64,000 nucleotides of DNA from Apostichopus japonicus (GCF_037975245.1 NC_092562.1:13820501-13884500), one strand, 5' to 3'; positions 23,501 to 34,720 are shown, counted from the stretch's first letter. The notes: generated by a model from the letters alone, not told the origin. Made by a program: numbers and translations.

Positions 23501-24187
23501 AGGAATTTTGTCAGTTTTGCCTTTTTTGTAATGTACAGCCATACTACTTCCTTCTGACAAAGTTTGATCCATGGGCTAGATGGGGTGAAATCAACCCGAC
23601 TGGGGTGACTTAGTGGGGGGTCTGACAACCCCTTCCCGACCAGGAATTTTGTCAGTTTTGCCTTTTTTGTAATGTACAGCCATACTACTTCCTTCTGACA
23701 AAGTTTGGTCCATGGGCTAGATGGGGTGAAATCAACCCGCCTTTTGGGGGGTGGGTCAGGGTTAACTTTGTGGGGGTCTGACATCACCTTCCCGACCAAC
23801 AAGTTTGTCAGTTTTTCCATTTTTGTAACATACTACCATGCTACTTCCTTTTGCCAAAGTTTGGTCCATGGGCTAGATGGGGTGAAATCAACCCGACTGG
23901 GGGTGACTTAGTGGGGTGTCTGACAACCCCTTCCCGACCAGGAATTTTGTCAGTTTTGCCTTTTTTGTAATGTACAACCATACTACTTCCTTCTGACAAA
24001 GTTTGGTCCATGGGCTAGATGGGGTGAAATTAACCTGCCCGGGGGGTCTTTTTCAGGGGGTCTGGGGTCCGAACCCGACCACTGGGGTTGAGCTGACAAT
24101 TTTTTTGTGAATGACCTAGATGGTCTAAGTAACTTTAAGGGGTCAAACCTTCTGGGCTAAATGGGGTGAAATCATATGGGACAGGCT
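20591..24187. mobile_element. foldback element with tandemly repeated arms, copy 2
   Basis: AGCCTGTCCCATATGATTT at 20591 returns inverted at 24168-24187. The left arm (to about 21780) has seven or eight units of about 140-145 bp, and the right arm (23168-24187) about five or six inverted units. Unit landmarks are CCATGGACCAAACTTTG, AAGGAAGTAGTATGGC and GGTTGTCAGACCCCCC. The ~150-bp core (23020-23168) is shared with copy 1 but sits in the opposite orientation. Unlike copy 1, the extra interior sequence (21780-23020) lies between the left arm and the core. Long open frames (178 codons at 20995-21531; 123 codons on minus at 23449-23820) come from a unit length near 141 bp, which is 47 codons. 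Confidence 0.8.
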
Positions 24188-26245
24188 TTTGGCCTATTTG
24201 GGTTTAATTGTTATTTCAAAATTTCATCAATGTGAAGGTGTGACATTGCAAAGAAATAAAAGACAATTTGGTTTCCTTGTGAGGTTATTTTACAATAAAA
24301 TGCATAATTGGACTTAACTTACAGAAAATATTTATCATTACAGGCCTTACAAGTAGTTTGTGTCAGTGAAGTTACTTGGTGCATTCAAACTATCCATGGG
24401 AAAGGCAATTCTAGTATGAACAGGAAATTTTCCCATTTGGTAGTTATAATGTAGACAACAGTATACTCCCATCTTATAAGGAAGAAACCATGGAAATAGT
24501 GCACTTGTTTTCTTTGGAACTTCGAAAGGAATGTATCAGATTTCATTTATAAACATGCCTTACAGCCAGATTGAACTCTCATGAATTCACTGTGTATAGT
24601 CATTACAAGAAGACCATAGGCCTATGTGAGAGCTGGATGGGATCATATGTCTTGCTACTGGGAACAGTCACTAGAGAGGAGGAATGCATATGGTATCACT
24701 ACAAGCATGTACTGTAACCCATTTGCACAGTGATAAAGCTTATGCATTTGGAAAGAGTCTGCATAGAGAAAATTCATGCTCTGTCCAGGGAGTTGTTATG
24801 GACAACTCCCTGGTTAGACCAGTAGTCTCATTTTATTCACAACAAATGGGCACTTTATGAATAAACCATTTACTTTTTTGGGGGGTCATGTTGGGGGGAG
24901 GGTTTCTTTTAGTTTTGACTTCAAAGGTTTGTTAACTGCCAGGTACATTGTATTACTGTAGCGCTTCCATGGTATTAGCACATACAGTCTGCTTTATAGA
25001 TAGTCAAGTTATCTGATTAAAATGTGAAACTCTCAGTACAGTCTAAAGAAGAGAAGTTTATTTCACTGGTAGCATTGTATCAGACCTTAAATGTTTTGGT
25101 TCCTTGTATATCATATTTATTAACGGGGTCACAGCCTCACAGGGTCAAATGTGTGAATATGCAAATTGTAGAACTGCAAATTTAAGTTAGATTTTAACAG
25201 GTACATTACATGATGGTTATATTAAACTTGGTATCATGCATATTACTATTACAGAACTTGAGAAACCACAGTGGTTATTAACCTTTAACACACGGCTAAG
25301 TACCGTTGTCTTTGAGATATTGCTGCTCTTGTTGTTTTATCTTATTTGTTTTTTGAGTTAGTCATAAACTAACATTTTTTGTCAAGTTTTGCATTTCCAC
25401 GGTAACTCACATTAATTTTTGATGTTTTTCGTCTTCTCTTTGTACCATATATTGTACTAACACAACATTACTTCTTCTATAGTAGTTACCACAATGCTGA
25501 CGGCATACCTAAGTAAAAAAAAAAAAAAAAAAATCAAAAATTTGCTTCATGTAGATTGTATAGGGAAAATTGAGTCGGTAACTCACGTACATATCTAAAA
25601 GTGCCAAAACTGGTAAACAAATTTTACTTAAAAAGTGTCCTCATACTAAGTGAACTCTAAGACAAGTGAAATTTGGTAGTTATACCTTACGTACTATAGT
25701 AAACATATAGGTTGCCAAAAAATTCCTATATCATTGTCCAGTTGCATAAAAATGATGCAAGACACGGTAACTCACGTTACAATTTGTCCACGCATAACAG
25801 TTAATAAAAAATAAGTTGCTGACACAATTCAATCTTACTAACTTTTATGTAACAGTTTCAAGCTTTAATAAAATTACTTCTTGTGTTCACTTTGTAACAC
25901 AGTGTAACTGTTATTAACTTATTTGCAGTTTCATATTATGTAGGAATCACTGCAGTGCTCCATATCATTCAACAGTAGAGCCAATGAACAGTGGAGGAAA
26001 TGGCCAAAACAATTGACATCAATGATAAAGTTTGTTAAATTGCAAGTGGCGAGGTTAAATAGGCCCTGTGATAGTATTGAGGAATATTTCATGTTGGATG
26101 TATCTATATGGTTATGGGTTACTATGTCTAACACTGTCTAACAGCATTAGCAGCCCCCGTTTCTTATATCTGGCCTAGCTTAATGTACCAAAATCAAAAT
26201 TCCTTTTAGCATACGAAAGGGTTAAATTGTAAGACATTTACACGC
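24188..26245. other. mostly unique non-coding stretch
   Basis: No gene is supported. It contains a small hairpin (24786-24812), a G-rich patch near 24880-24900, a poly-A run at about 25515-25533, and the first three copies of the GGTAACTCACGTTAC word (25401-25780). Confidence 0.4.
24786..24812. repeat. 27-bp hairpin of the CAGGGAG type
   Basis: The arms CAGGGAGTTGT and ACAACTCCCTG pair perfectly across a 5-base loop (TATGG). The ends match the two hairpin elements at 36901 and 36991. Here the flanks show no target duplication; GTC and GAC extend the palindrome imperfectly. A single arm (CAGGGAGTTGTTAG) also occurs at 12197 without a partner. Confidence 0.6.
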
Positions 26246-27591
26246 ACATTAACTAGTGTTTGCAAGGGGTATCCGGGTACCCACCCGTCGTGATACTACC
26301 TGGTTCCTAACTTATTACCCGAATCCTATGCAAAGTGTGACATTTTTTTTTGCATACCGATGGTTATGCAAGATTTTCCCATTGACTTAGTGTGGTGTTA
26401 GGCTACCATGTGGTCAAAGATAATAGCAATAATATAAGTATTCCATAGATATCTCATAACTGTGTCACAATTTCAGCAAATAAACAGATGGTTAGGCTAG
26501 ATTACCCGATTGACTTAATGAGGTGTTAGGCTACCATGTGGAAGAAATTGAAAGAATTTTTACAATTATTATTTTTTCATTCATTTATTTCATAAATGGA
26601 AAGACTGACATTTACCAGATGTTATTAATGGATTATAGACGGGATAACTAAAAAATAGTAATAATCGCAAGTGGTTTTTAACTAATTGTTATTCCAAATA
26701 CGATCAAACTGCGGGAATCACGCAATCGCGCGGCTAATGCGAACCCTGGGCCTGCATATTAGATAGTAGTGGTAAAAACTGTTTAAGAGCTCAATTGGAT
26801 ATTTATATGGGACAGCAAACATAAGCAGCGACGGCAGTGCGATGTTAGTAGTGATGTTAATTTATTAAAAAGTTAATGAAAGAAACAAGCAAATAGAAAT
26901 TGCTGAGGAAGGTTTTATATAGGTCTAATCTTACAATCTTACACCTATTTGAACATGAAAACATTGTCAGTGGAGAATATAATTCATTTAGTATAGCATC
27001 CAATATGTAGTTTCTTGAAAATCGCGATACACAAGGGTAATTTTTTTGCCAGAGACTCGATGGGTAATGGCTCTCGGGTACCTGGTTCCTGATTTTTGGA
27101 CCCTTGTGAACACTAATATTAACAATGATTATTAAACAGTGAAAACCACCAATTCAAATTTGAGTTCTCAAATCTTGACTCTGATAAAAACTAACTGAAC
27201 TTCAACAACATATTTACAGTTTTAAGCCATAATTCATTGGGAATGAATTATTGTCCATTTCTCAACAACTCCGTAGAAAACTTGAAATGATCACGGTTGT
27301 TCACTACTTTTGGTTTTTAAGTTTTACTTTTGAGTTATACCTTGGTAGCATAATTGTCTACTACACTGACATTATAAGCATGATAATACTGTATGGTAAC
27401 TCATGTAACATGGTAACTCACGTTACCATTTGCATCACCTACCCTACTTAACATAGTGGGGTGCACAACATTTCTTTACTTGTTTCACATTTCGGGGTGA
27501 TGAGTAGAAACCAAAATCCAATTATGAGATTTTTAATAGTGTCATATTTGATGTATGGGGAAAAAATAATAATTTCAATAACTCATGTTAC
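25401..27591. repeat. dispersed cluster of the word GGTAACTCACGTTACC
   Basis: Copies lie at 25401 (GGTAACTCACATTAA), 25577 (GGTAACTCACGTAC), 25766 (GGTAACTCACGTTAC), 27395 (GGTAACTCATGTAAC), 27412 (GGTAACTCACGTTACC) and 27577 (AATAACTCATGTTAC). The paralogous segment has three more (5455, 5472, 5636). The word is itself an inverted repeat, GGTAAC and GTTACC around TCAC. The 862-bp hAT-like element splits the cluster. The function is unknown. Confidence 0.6.
26254..27115. mobile_element. hAT-like element, 862 bp, with 8-bp target duplication
   Basis: The ends TAGTGTTTGCAAGGGG and CCCTTGTGAACACTA are imperfect inverted repeats. The flanks ACATTAAC (26246-26253) and ATATTAAC (27116-27123) form an 8-bp duplication with one mismatch. 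GGTACCC-like blocks lie just inside both ends (26276-26282 and about 27077-27082). There is no transposase. It is the fuller copy of the element at 1228-1730. Confidence 0.75.
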
Positions 27592-27959
27592 ATCAGCTAC
27601 AGTACATAGAGGTTTGAATAAAGCAAAAAATATATTATTTTTGATTATATATTCAAAAGGTTGGTAGTGATATCTGAAGTTAGTGCACTATGTAAGCAAT
27701 AAATGTACAAATCAGTTGAGTAATACCATTTAATTTCTTAGGAGAACAAAAACAAATCTGTTAATAATTTGTGCACAAAATTTGCATTACAGCATCCTTT
27801 CACTTCATATGCAAATTTCTAAAATTCAATCAATATTTAGGAAGGTATCATATTGATTCCACAAACTTGGATATGTTTGCAACAACATTTAACCAATGAC
27901 AAAATGTGATTGCAGATTTTATATTTTGAGCCCATGTCCACTTTTTCATGGAAATGCCC
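27116..27959. repeat. segmental duplicate of 5191-6014
   Basis: It is collinear with 5191-6014 and ends at the same GAAATGCCC. Directly upstream it continues into the hAT-like element without the 3.45-kb insertion found in the other copy, so it serves as an empty-site control. It lies about 330 bp upstream of the first recognised exon of the recombinase-like gene. Confidence 0.75.
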
Positions 27960-28288
27960 ATTGGACATTTCTGTAATTTTAGTTGAAGTGGCATTTCTTA
28001 CATTATTTCAGTACTTCTCACTTAAAAGATGAGCTAGCTACTTGGAACTACATGGAGCCAGTATCGGGTGACGTATGTATAGGTTTATTTCAGGTTAGGA
28101 TGTCTAAAACATCATTTTGCTTCTGCTTTTAACTGCTTTCAAAGTCACTGCATGTGTTTTCATGATGTTATATGTTTTGTGATGTTATCTCTTTTTGTGT
28201 AGTTTCATAAAAGGATCACCCCACAACAGGACTGCTTCCATCATGTTGGACTAAAGTGCGATAAGGAAGGCTTTGAAGTGAGGTACAA

Positions 28289-28490
28289 GTGTTTGCCCTG
28301 GGGGAGCACCAAGCTCAATGGCTTGCTGAGCACTTGGGCCATTCTATGGCTGTTCACCATCAACATTATAGGCTTCCAAGCAGCACCCTAGAAAAGGCAA
28401 AAGTAGCAAAACTACTCATGGCAGTCGACTCGGGCAAGTCTTCAAATTTTGTTGGGAGGACCTTAGACGAGATCTCGTTGGACGAAATAG
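28289..28490 (+). CDS. exon: recombinase catalytic His/Tyr segment
   Basis: The exon encodes 67 residues plus one base. The segment WLAEHLGHSMAVHHQHYR places Gly-His (residues 17-18) ten positions (Gly to Tyr) before a tyrosine (27), the spacing of the LGH...Y box in phage-integrase-type recombinases. The His would be the active-site His of the C-terminal box and the Tyr the nucleophile. The following KAKVAKLLMAVDSG and TLDEISLDEIG resemble the tail of recombinase-derived proteins in animals. The exact acceptor is uncertain; a different frame is open through 28203-28370, so a frameshift or an alternative acceptor is possible. The donor at 28491 is strong. Confidence 0.65.
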
Positions 28491-30687
28491 GTATGTTTAC
28501 AGAAGTTAAAACTGCAATGAGATGGCTGGGCTGTATAAATAAATCAACGCACGTAGGAGAGCAGAACTACTGCACAACTATCGTATATGTGTAGATTTTG
28601 ACTCGCAGATGAAATGCACCAAAACAAAAAATGAAATAAAAGTGACATCATGCAAAGTCTGCTGACAATGCTGGGGCATTTTGTACTACAGATCTTTGAA
28701 GATGACACCACCTATTTAAGAATGTATTTCTGATACTAGTCTGTACCTTGGGTCATTAGTTTTTAAAGACATATCCTTCATTCTCTAGATTCAAGTCACT
28801 AAACTGCAATATAGATGGTAGCTGCGGGTTGAATTTGTTGTTTGTGTGGAAAATGTATATATAAAAAAAAAAGCATGTTCATAAGTGCATCTTAAGTTTG
28901 CCTAACATTTATGTTTGGATCAATTACTGTTGATGTACTACTGGATTCAAAGTTTGCTAATATGATAGCTGGGTAAATTTTAAAGAATGAGGGCAGTGAA
29001 CCAATTAGTCTACTAAGTATGACATACTTAACAACTCTTATAACATTAGTTAGGGTCTTCCAAATCTTGTATAAAACAATCCTTACATTTTATGAGAAAT
29101 CATGTTACTTTCTGAGTGTTATGTAGGTTGCTGAGCTAATTTCATAGAAAAAACTTTTTCCTCTACAGAACTTACTCAGGTCTTGGAGGAGGAAGGTGAA
29201 ACAATTGAGCAGAATGAAAAGATGGATAAAATGACTTCAGGTGAGAAATGTCACTTGTTGTGGCTTTGATCTAAAGACCTACTTCATTGAATGAATCAAA
29301 GTTTTGATGTGTATTAGTTTTATGTGTGCTGCTGTAAATGTAATGCATAATTTTATTTCTGTTTTACAGAAATTCCTGAACATTCTGAACAGATGTGTTA
29401 TAGAGCTAAGGATGCTCAGCCAAGTACCTCAAAAACAGAAAGGAAACCAAAAAACACTTCCGGTAAGAAATGTTAGTTGTGGCTTTGATGTATATTGAGT
29501 GATGAAGGCTACTGAGTAGACAGATGGACTGTCTGCGTACTTTGTATGTTTATGGATTTCTTTCTCACCTGGTGATGGAGAAAAAATGAGAATAACTAAC
29601 TAACTTTCCAAATGCTCATCTTGGAAACACAAATTGAGAAGCACTAGCAAAGCCTAGTTTCATAACAAAATACTTAAACTTGAGGCATAAAATTTGCTAT
29701 GGTTGGTGATAGTCGATTGAAACAAACTTATTTTAAGTACATTTATTTTTCTATATATGTCCTGCTTTTTGAAGAGTGGTTAGCTCCTTTGTAGCAAACT
29801 TTAAGCAGCTTTTTGCATTTTGTCGCCATTTTCCACCCTTGTGACATGTCCATCAAGTTTTCTACATGTATCAATCACAAAAAAGCAAACTAAGATATTC
29901 AGCAATTCTTTTTCAGAAAATTTCTTTGAGACAATGTTGAAAGTTCTAACTTTTTTCCTTTAATTTCACCATTTGAAGTTAGATTTCTTCTTTTGTATGA
30001 CGTTATGGCATTGTGAGGTCAATGAGGTTGTGAAAATCATACAAAAGGATGCAGAAAGTTGCAAACTTCTATTATCTAAATATTGATATATTTCTTGTCT
30101 TCAAGTATTATATAGATACTGCATACTTACTAAGACATGTCCTTGTTAAGTTTAAATTGTTATCTTGTCCTTTGATAAGAGAATAGTCTATCATATGCGT
30201 CCTAGCCACTTCATGTGTTGTTTCTGACAGGAATGTGTCATAAACTATGAATTCCACCTTCTGAAATTGATGAGTATACAGTATGAAAATATTAATATCT
30301 CAAAGAGTCAAGGAATTTATTTTGGTATGTTGCATGACTGATAGAAGTTATCCATTTATGTTTTTTGCAATGCCACAAAAATTTTCGACCTTGAGTCACT
30401 GTCTAATTTTGAAAATAACAATTATATTGATAAATGAAGTGACTTAGTTTTCCTGTATTTTTGCATTTCTCTCTTTAAAAGGCATTCCAAGAAAGTGGCC
30501 AGAAGAAGACAAGGATATTTTAACTAAACACTTCAAGAAATACATCAAGAGAGGGACCCTTCCTGGAAAGGATAAGATTTTAGTATGCATGGAAAATTAT
30601 CCAGCCAATTTTTCAGGAAGGACCTGGAAAAACATTAAGGATTGCATTAGAAACATTTCATCATCATTAAAACTGCCAAGCATTTAG
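28289..30687 (+). CDS. tyrosine-recombinase-like / SANT-like gene, last four exons (5' partial)
   Basis: I support four exons: 28289-28490, 29169-29240, 29370-29462 and 30482-30687. Donors are AG|GTATGT, CAG|GTGAG and CG|GTAAG; acceptors follow CTCTACAG, TTTTACAG and TTTAAAAG. All three introns fall after codon base 1, and the joined frame stays open to a TAG at 30685-30687. The product is the C-terminal end of a protein of about 190 residues or more. It has a tyrosine-recombinase C-terminal catalytic segment (exon 1), a short acidic linker (exons 2-3) and a Myb/SANT-like domain (exon 4). This architecture is known from recombinase-derived (Crypton-like) genes in fish and invertebrates. The in-frame TGA at 28274-28276 means coding must enter by splicing downstream of it; the catalytic-arginine exons were not found. 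No AATAAA was seen in the next 700 bp. It may be a host gene, an element or a decaying copy. Confidence 0.7.
30482..30687 (+). CDS. terminal exon: Myb/SANT-like C-terminal domain
   Basis: After the acceptor AAAAG the exon encodes 68 full residues and stops. KWPEEDKDILTKHFKKYI, then LPGKDKI, then a conserved-looking SGRTWKNIKDCIRNI match the pattern of SANT/Myb-like modules, with regularly spaced Trp residues and basic helices. The module is commonly found at the C terminus of recombinase-derived animal proteins. The stop lies a few codons after the domain, as expected for a natural C terminus. The family link is by recall of the pattern. Confidence 0.65.
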
Positions 30688-30699
30688 ACGCCACATTTT

Positions 30700-33600
30700 T
30701 TAATTTTTTGGCTTTGTGTAGATGCCAAAGTATAAGTACTTTCCTAGAGTGGCAATGGTTTATTAGAGAATACTGAGTACACTTTTTGAGTACAATATCT
30801 GCTATCTTTCTGCTACATTTTTTCTGTTGAGAAAATAGTCCAGAATTGTGTCTGAGAGTTTGTGGAGGGGGGGGGGGGCGGGGACATTGGGGACAAGTAT
30901 TATACAAAATTGGGGACAAGCATTATTACAAAATGACAAAAGTCCAGCGTATTTTCATAAAGTGGCAATGCCAGCTGCACTGGCATTATTAGAGAATACT
31001 GAGTACAGAGAATATACAGTTATGCATTAAGCATATACACATTCCACCATATTTGTACAAAATGACAAAGTCCAGAGTAATTTCCTAGATTGGCAATGCC
31101 AGCTTCTCTGGCATTATTATAGAATACACAGTAAGGTTTTTTACTGAGTACACTTTCTGTTCCATTTTTTGCTACAGAAAAAAGTCCAAAAGTGTGTCTA
31201 ATCTGAAGTATACATACCTAGACTGGCTATGCCAGCTTCACTTATAGAAAACACAAGCATTATAGGAGAATATACAGTTTAATGCATTAGGCATATACAC
31301 ATTCCACCATCTTTTTACAAAATGACAAAAGTCCAGCATATTTTCATAAAGTGGCAATGCCAGCTGCACTGGCATTATTAGAGAATAGTGCATATTCTGA
31401 GTACACTTTCTGCTACAATTTTTTGTTCAGAAAAAAAGTCCAGAAGTGTGTCTGATAGATTGATAAATTATTAGAGAATACACAGTTAGGTATTCACTGA
31501 GTACACTTTCTGCTGCACTTTTGTTTTTGCAGGGAAAAAATGGCCAGAATTGTATCTGATAGCAGGTTGTGGGGAGTGGGGGTATATAGAACAATACACA
31601 GTTGTGCATTTGGTTTTGAAACAACTTTGTTTGTCATGGCAGCACTGCATTGATGTCAAATAGGGTGCCTTTGCCTACCTCAGTATTTGAGACAGTGGTC
31701 AGATGCTGGGGTATACACTGTAGTCCGTAGGACGGGGACATTAAATGGCGGTCCCGGTAGCAGGAATGGGAGCAAAATCACACACCTGCCTCGTTATCCT
31801 TTGAACACTTATCGTAAAGAGAAGGCTTGAAATAAGCCGGTGTTCGTCCACGATCTAACACGTATACATGGCCTCAAATAAGCTAATGTCAGGCTTCTTC
31901 ATCTTTGGGTCTCTAAACTAAACTATTTAACATAAACAAGAGCATATACACTTTCCATTATTTTTGTACAAATGACAAAGTCTAAAGTATTTTCCTGGAG
32001 TTTCAATGCTAGCTGCATTGGCATTATTGGAGAATATAATTTTTTCAGAAACAAAGTCCAAAAGTGTATCTGATTGTGTGTGGGTGGGGGCACGATCATT
32101 ATAGGAGAATATCCAGTAATACATTCCATATGCATTCCATCATCATTGTGCATTGGCATTATTGGAGATTATAATTTTTTTTTTCTCAGAAATAAAGTCC
32201 AAAAGTGTATCTGATTGTGTGTAGGTGGGGGCACTAACGTTATGATAGGAGAATAAACAGTTATGCATTGAGCATATTCCACCATCTTTGTACAAAATGA
32301 CAAAATTCCAAAGTATTTTCCTAGAGTGGCAATGCCAGCTGCATGGCATTATTGGAGAATATAATTTTTTGTTTTCAGAATAAAAGTCCAAAAGTGTATC
32401 TAATTGTGTGTAGGTGGGGGCACGAGCATTATAGGAGAATATACAGTTATGCATTGAGCATATTCCACCATCTTTGTACAAATGATAAAGTCCAGAGTAT
32501 TTTCCTAGAGTGGCAATGCCAACTGCATTGGCATTATTGGAGAATATAGTTTTTTTCAGAAACAAAGTCCAAAAGTGTATGTGATTGTGTGTGGGTGGGG
32601 GCTCGAGCATTATATGAGAATAAACAGTTATGCATTGAGCATATTCCACCATCTTTGTACAAAATGACAAAATTCCAAAGTATTTTCCTAGAGTGGCAAT
32701 GCCAGCTGCATGGCATTATTGGAGAATATAATTTTTTGTTTTCAGAATAAAAGTCCAAAAGTGTATCTAATTGTGTGTAGGTGGGGGCACGAGCATTATA
32801 GAAGAATATACAGTTATGCATTGAGCATATTCCACCATCTTTGTACAAATGATAAAGTCCAGAGTATTTTCCTAGAGTGGCAATGCCAACTGCATTGGCA
32901 TTATTGGAGAATATAGTTTTTTTCAGAAACAAAGTCCAAAAGTGTATGTGATTGTGTGTGGGTGGGGGCTCGAGCATTATATGAGAATAAACAGTTATGC
33001 ATTGAGCATATTTCACCATCTTTGTACAAAATGACAAAGTCCCAGAGTATTTTCCTAGAGTGGCAATACCAGCTGCACTGGCAATAATGGAGAATATAAT
33101 TTTAATTCAGAAAAAAAGTCCAAAAGTGTATCTAATTGTGCGTAGGTGGGGCACGAGCATTATAGGAGAATAAACAGTTATGCATTGAGCATATTCCACC
33201 ATCTTTGTACAAATGACAAAATTCCAAAGTATTTTCCTAGAGTGACAATGCCAGCTGCACTACCATTATTGGAGAATATAATTTTTTGGAAAAAAAGTCC
33301 AAAAGTGTATCTAATTGTGCGTAGGTGGGGGCACGATCATTATAGGAGAATATACAGTAATGCATTAAGCTTATTTGCATTCCATCATCATTGTGCATTG
33401 GCAATATTGGATATTATAATTTTTTTTTCTTCAGAAATAAAGTCCAAAAGTGTATCTGATTGTGTGTAGGTGGGGGCATTATAGGAGAATAAACAGTTAT
33501 GCATTGAGCATATTCCACCATCTTTGTACAAAATGACAAAGTCCAGAGTATTTTCCTAGAGTGGCAGTACCAGCTGCACTGGCAATAATGGAGAATATAA

Positions 33601-34720
33601 TTTTAATTCAGAAAAAAAGTCCAAAAGTGTATCTAATTGTGCGTAGGTAGGGGCACGAGCATTATAGGAGAATAAACAGTAATGCATTGAGCATATTCCA
33701 CCATCTTTGTACAAAATGGCAAAATTCCAAAGTATTTTCCTAGAGTGACAATGCCAGCTGCACTACCATTATTGGAGAATATAATTTTTTTTGGAAAAAA
33801 AGTCCAAAAGTGTATCTAATTGTGCGTAGGTGGGGGCACGATCATTATAGGAGAATAAACAGTTATGCATTGAGCATATTCCACCATCTTTGTACAAAAT
33901 GACAAAGTCCAGAGTATTTTCCTAGAGTGGCAATTCCAGCTGCACTGGCAATAATGGAGAATATAATTTTAATTCAGAAAAAAAGTCCAAAAGTGTATCT
34001 AATTGTGCGTAGGTGGGGGCACGAGCATTATAGGAGAATAAACAGTTATGCATTGAGCAAACTCCACCATCTTTGTACAAATGACAAAGTCTAAAGTATT
34101 TTCCTGGAGTTTCAATGCTAGCTGCATTGGCATTATTGGAGAATATAATTTTTTCAGAAACAAAGTCCAAAAGTGTATCTAATTGTGCGTAGGTAGGGGC
34201 AAGATCATTATAGGAGAATATACAGTAATGCATTAAGCTTATATGCATTCCATCATCATTGTGCATTGGCATTATTGGAGATTATAATTTTGCATTGAGC
34301 ATATTCCACTATCTTTGGGGAGGAGGGTGGGGGACACGAGCATTTTAGAAAATACACAGTTCTGTATTGAACATAAGCATATATGCTTTCCATTATTTTT
34401 GTACAAAATAACAAAGTCCAAAGTAGTTTCCTAGAGTGACAATGCCAGCTTATCATTATCATTATCCGAGAATACACAGTTAGGTATTCACTGAGTACAC
34501 TTTCTGCTACAATTTTTTGGCAGAAAAGATCAAAATCGTGTCTGATAATGGGTGATGTGGGAGTGGGGGGTGGGGGAAACGAGCATTATAGGAGAATACA
34601 CAGTTCGGCATTGAACATAAGCATATGCTTTCCATTATTTTTGTACAAAATAACAAAGTCCAGAGTATTTTCCTACATTGGCAATGCCAGCTTCACTTAT
34701 AGAAAACACAGGTATTGCTG
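30700..34720. repeat. ~180-bp minisatellite array, about twenty units
   Basis: Recurring landmarks are CCTAGAGTGGCAATGCCAGC, GGCATTATTGGAGAATATA, GTCCAAAAGTGTATCTAATT, GTAGGTGGGGGCACGAGC and CAGTTATGCATTGAGCATAT, with a period near 180 bp and frequent small indels. Units at 30.7-31.6 kb are the most diverged. At 32.3-33.0 kb a two-unit block is duplicated almost exactly at an offset of 367 bp. A SINE-like fragment (31640-31912) interrupts the array. The minus-strand frames of 175 and 167 codons (32143-32670, 32534-33037) are repeat products. The array begins only tens of bases after the stop codon of the upstream gene. Confidence 0.85.
31640..31912. mobile_element. SINE-like conserved fragment inside the minisatellite
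   Basis: The block AGTCCGTAGGACGGGGAC, ATTAAATGGCGGTCCCGG, then GTAAAGAGAAGGCTTGAAA has no counterpart in the array units. It resembles a conserved body region I recall from many invertebrate SINEs. GGGAC and GTCCC can pair. No A or B box is visible upstream, so it is either 5'-truncated or the assignment is wrong. Confidence 0.45.

Noticed and set aside
32143-33037. 175- and 167-codon minus-strand frames with near-identical sequence
   Set aside because: They follow the ~180-bp minisatellite (180 is divisible by 3) and have no start context, splice signals or domain.
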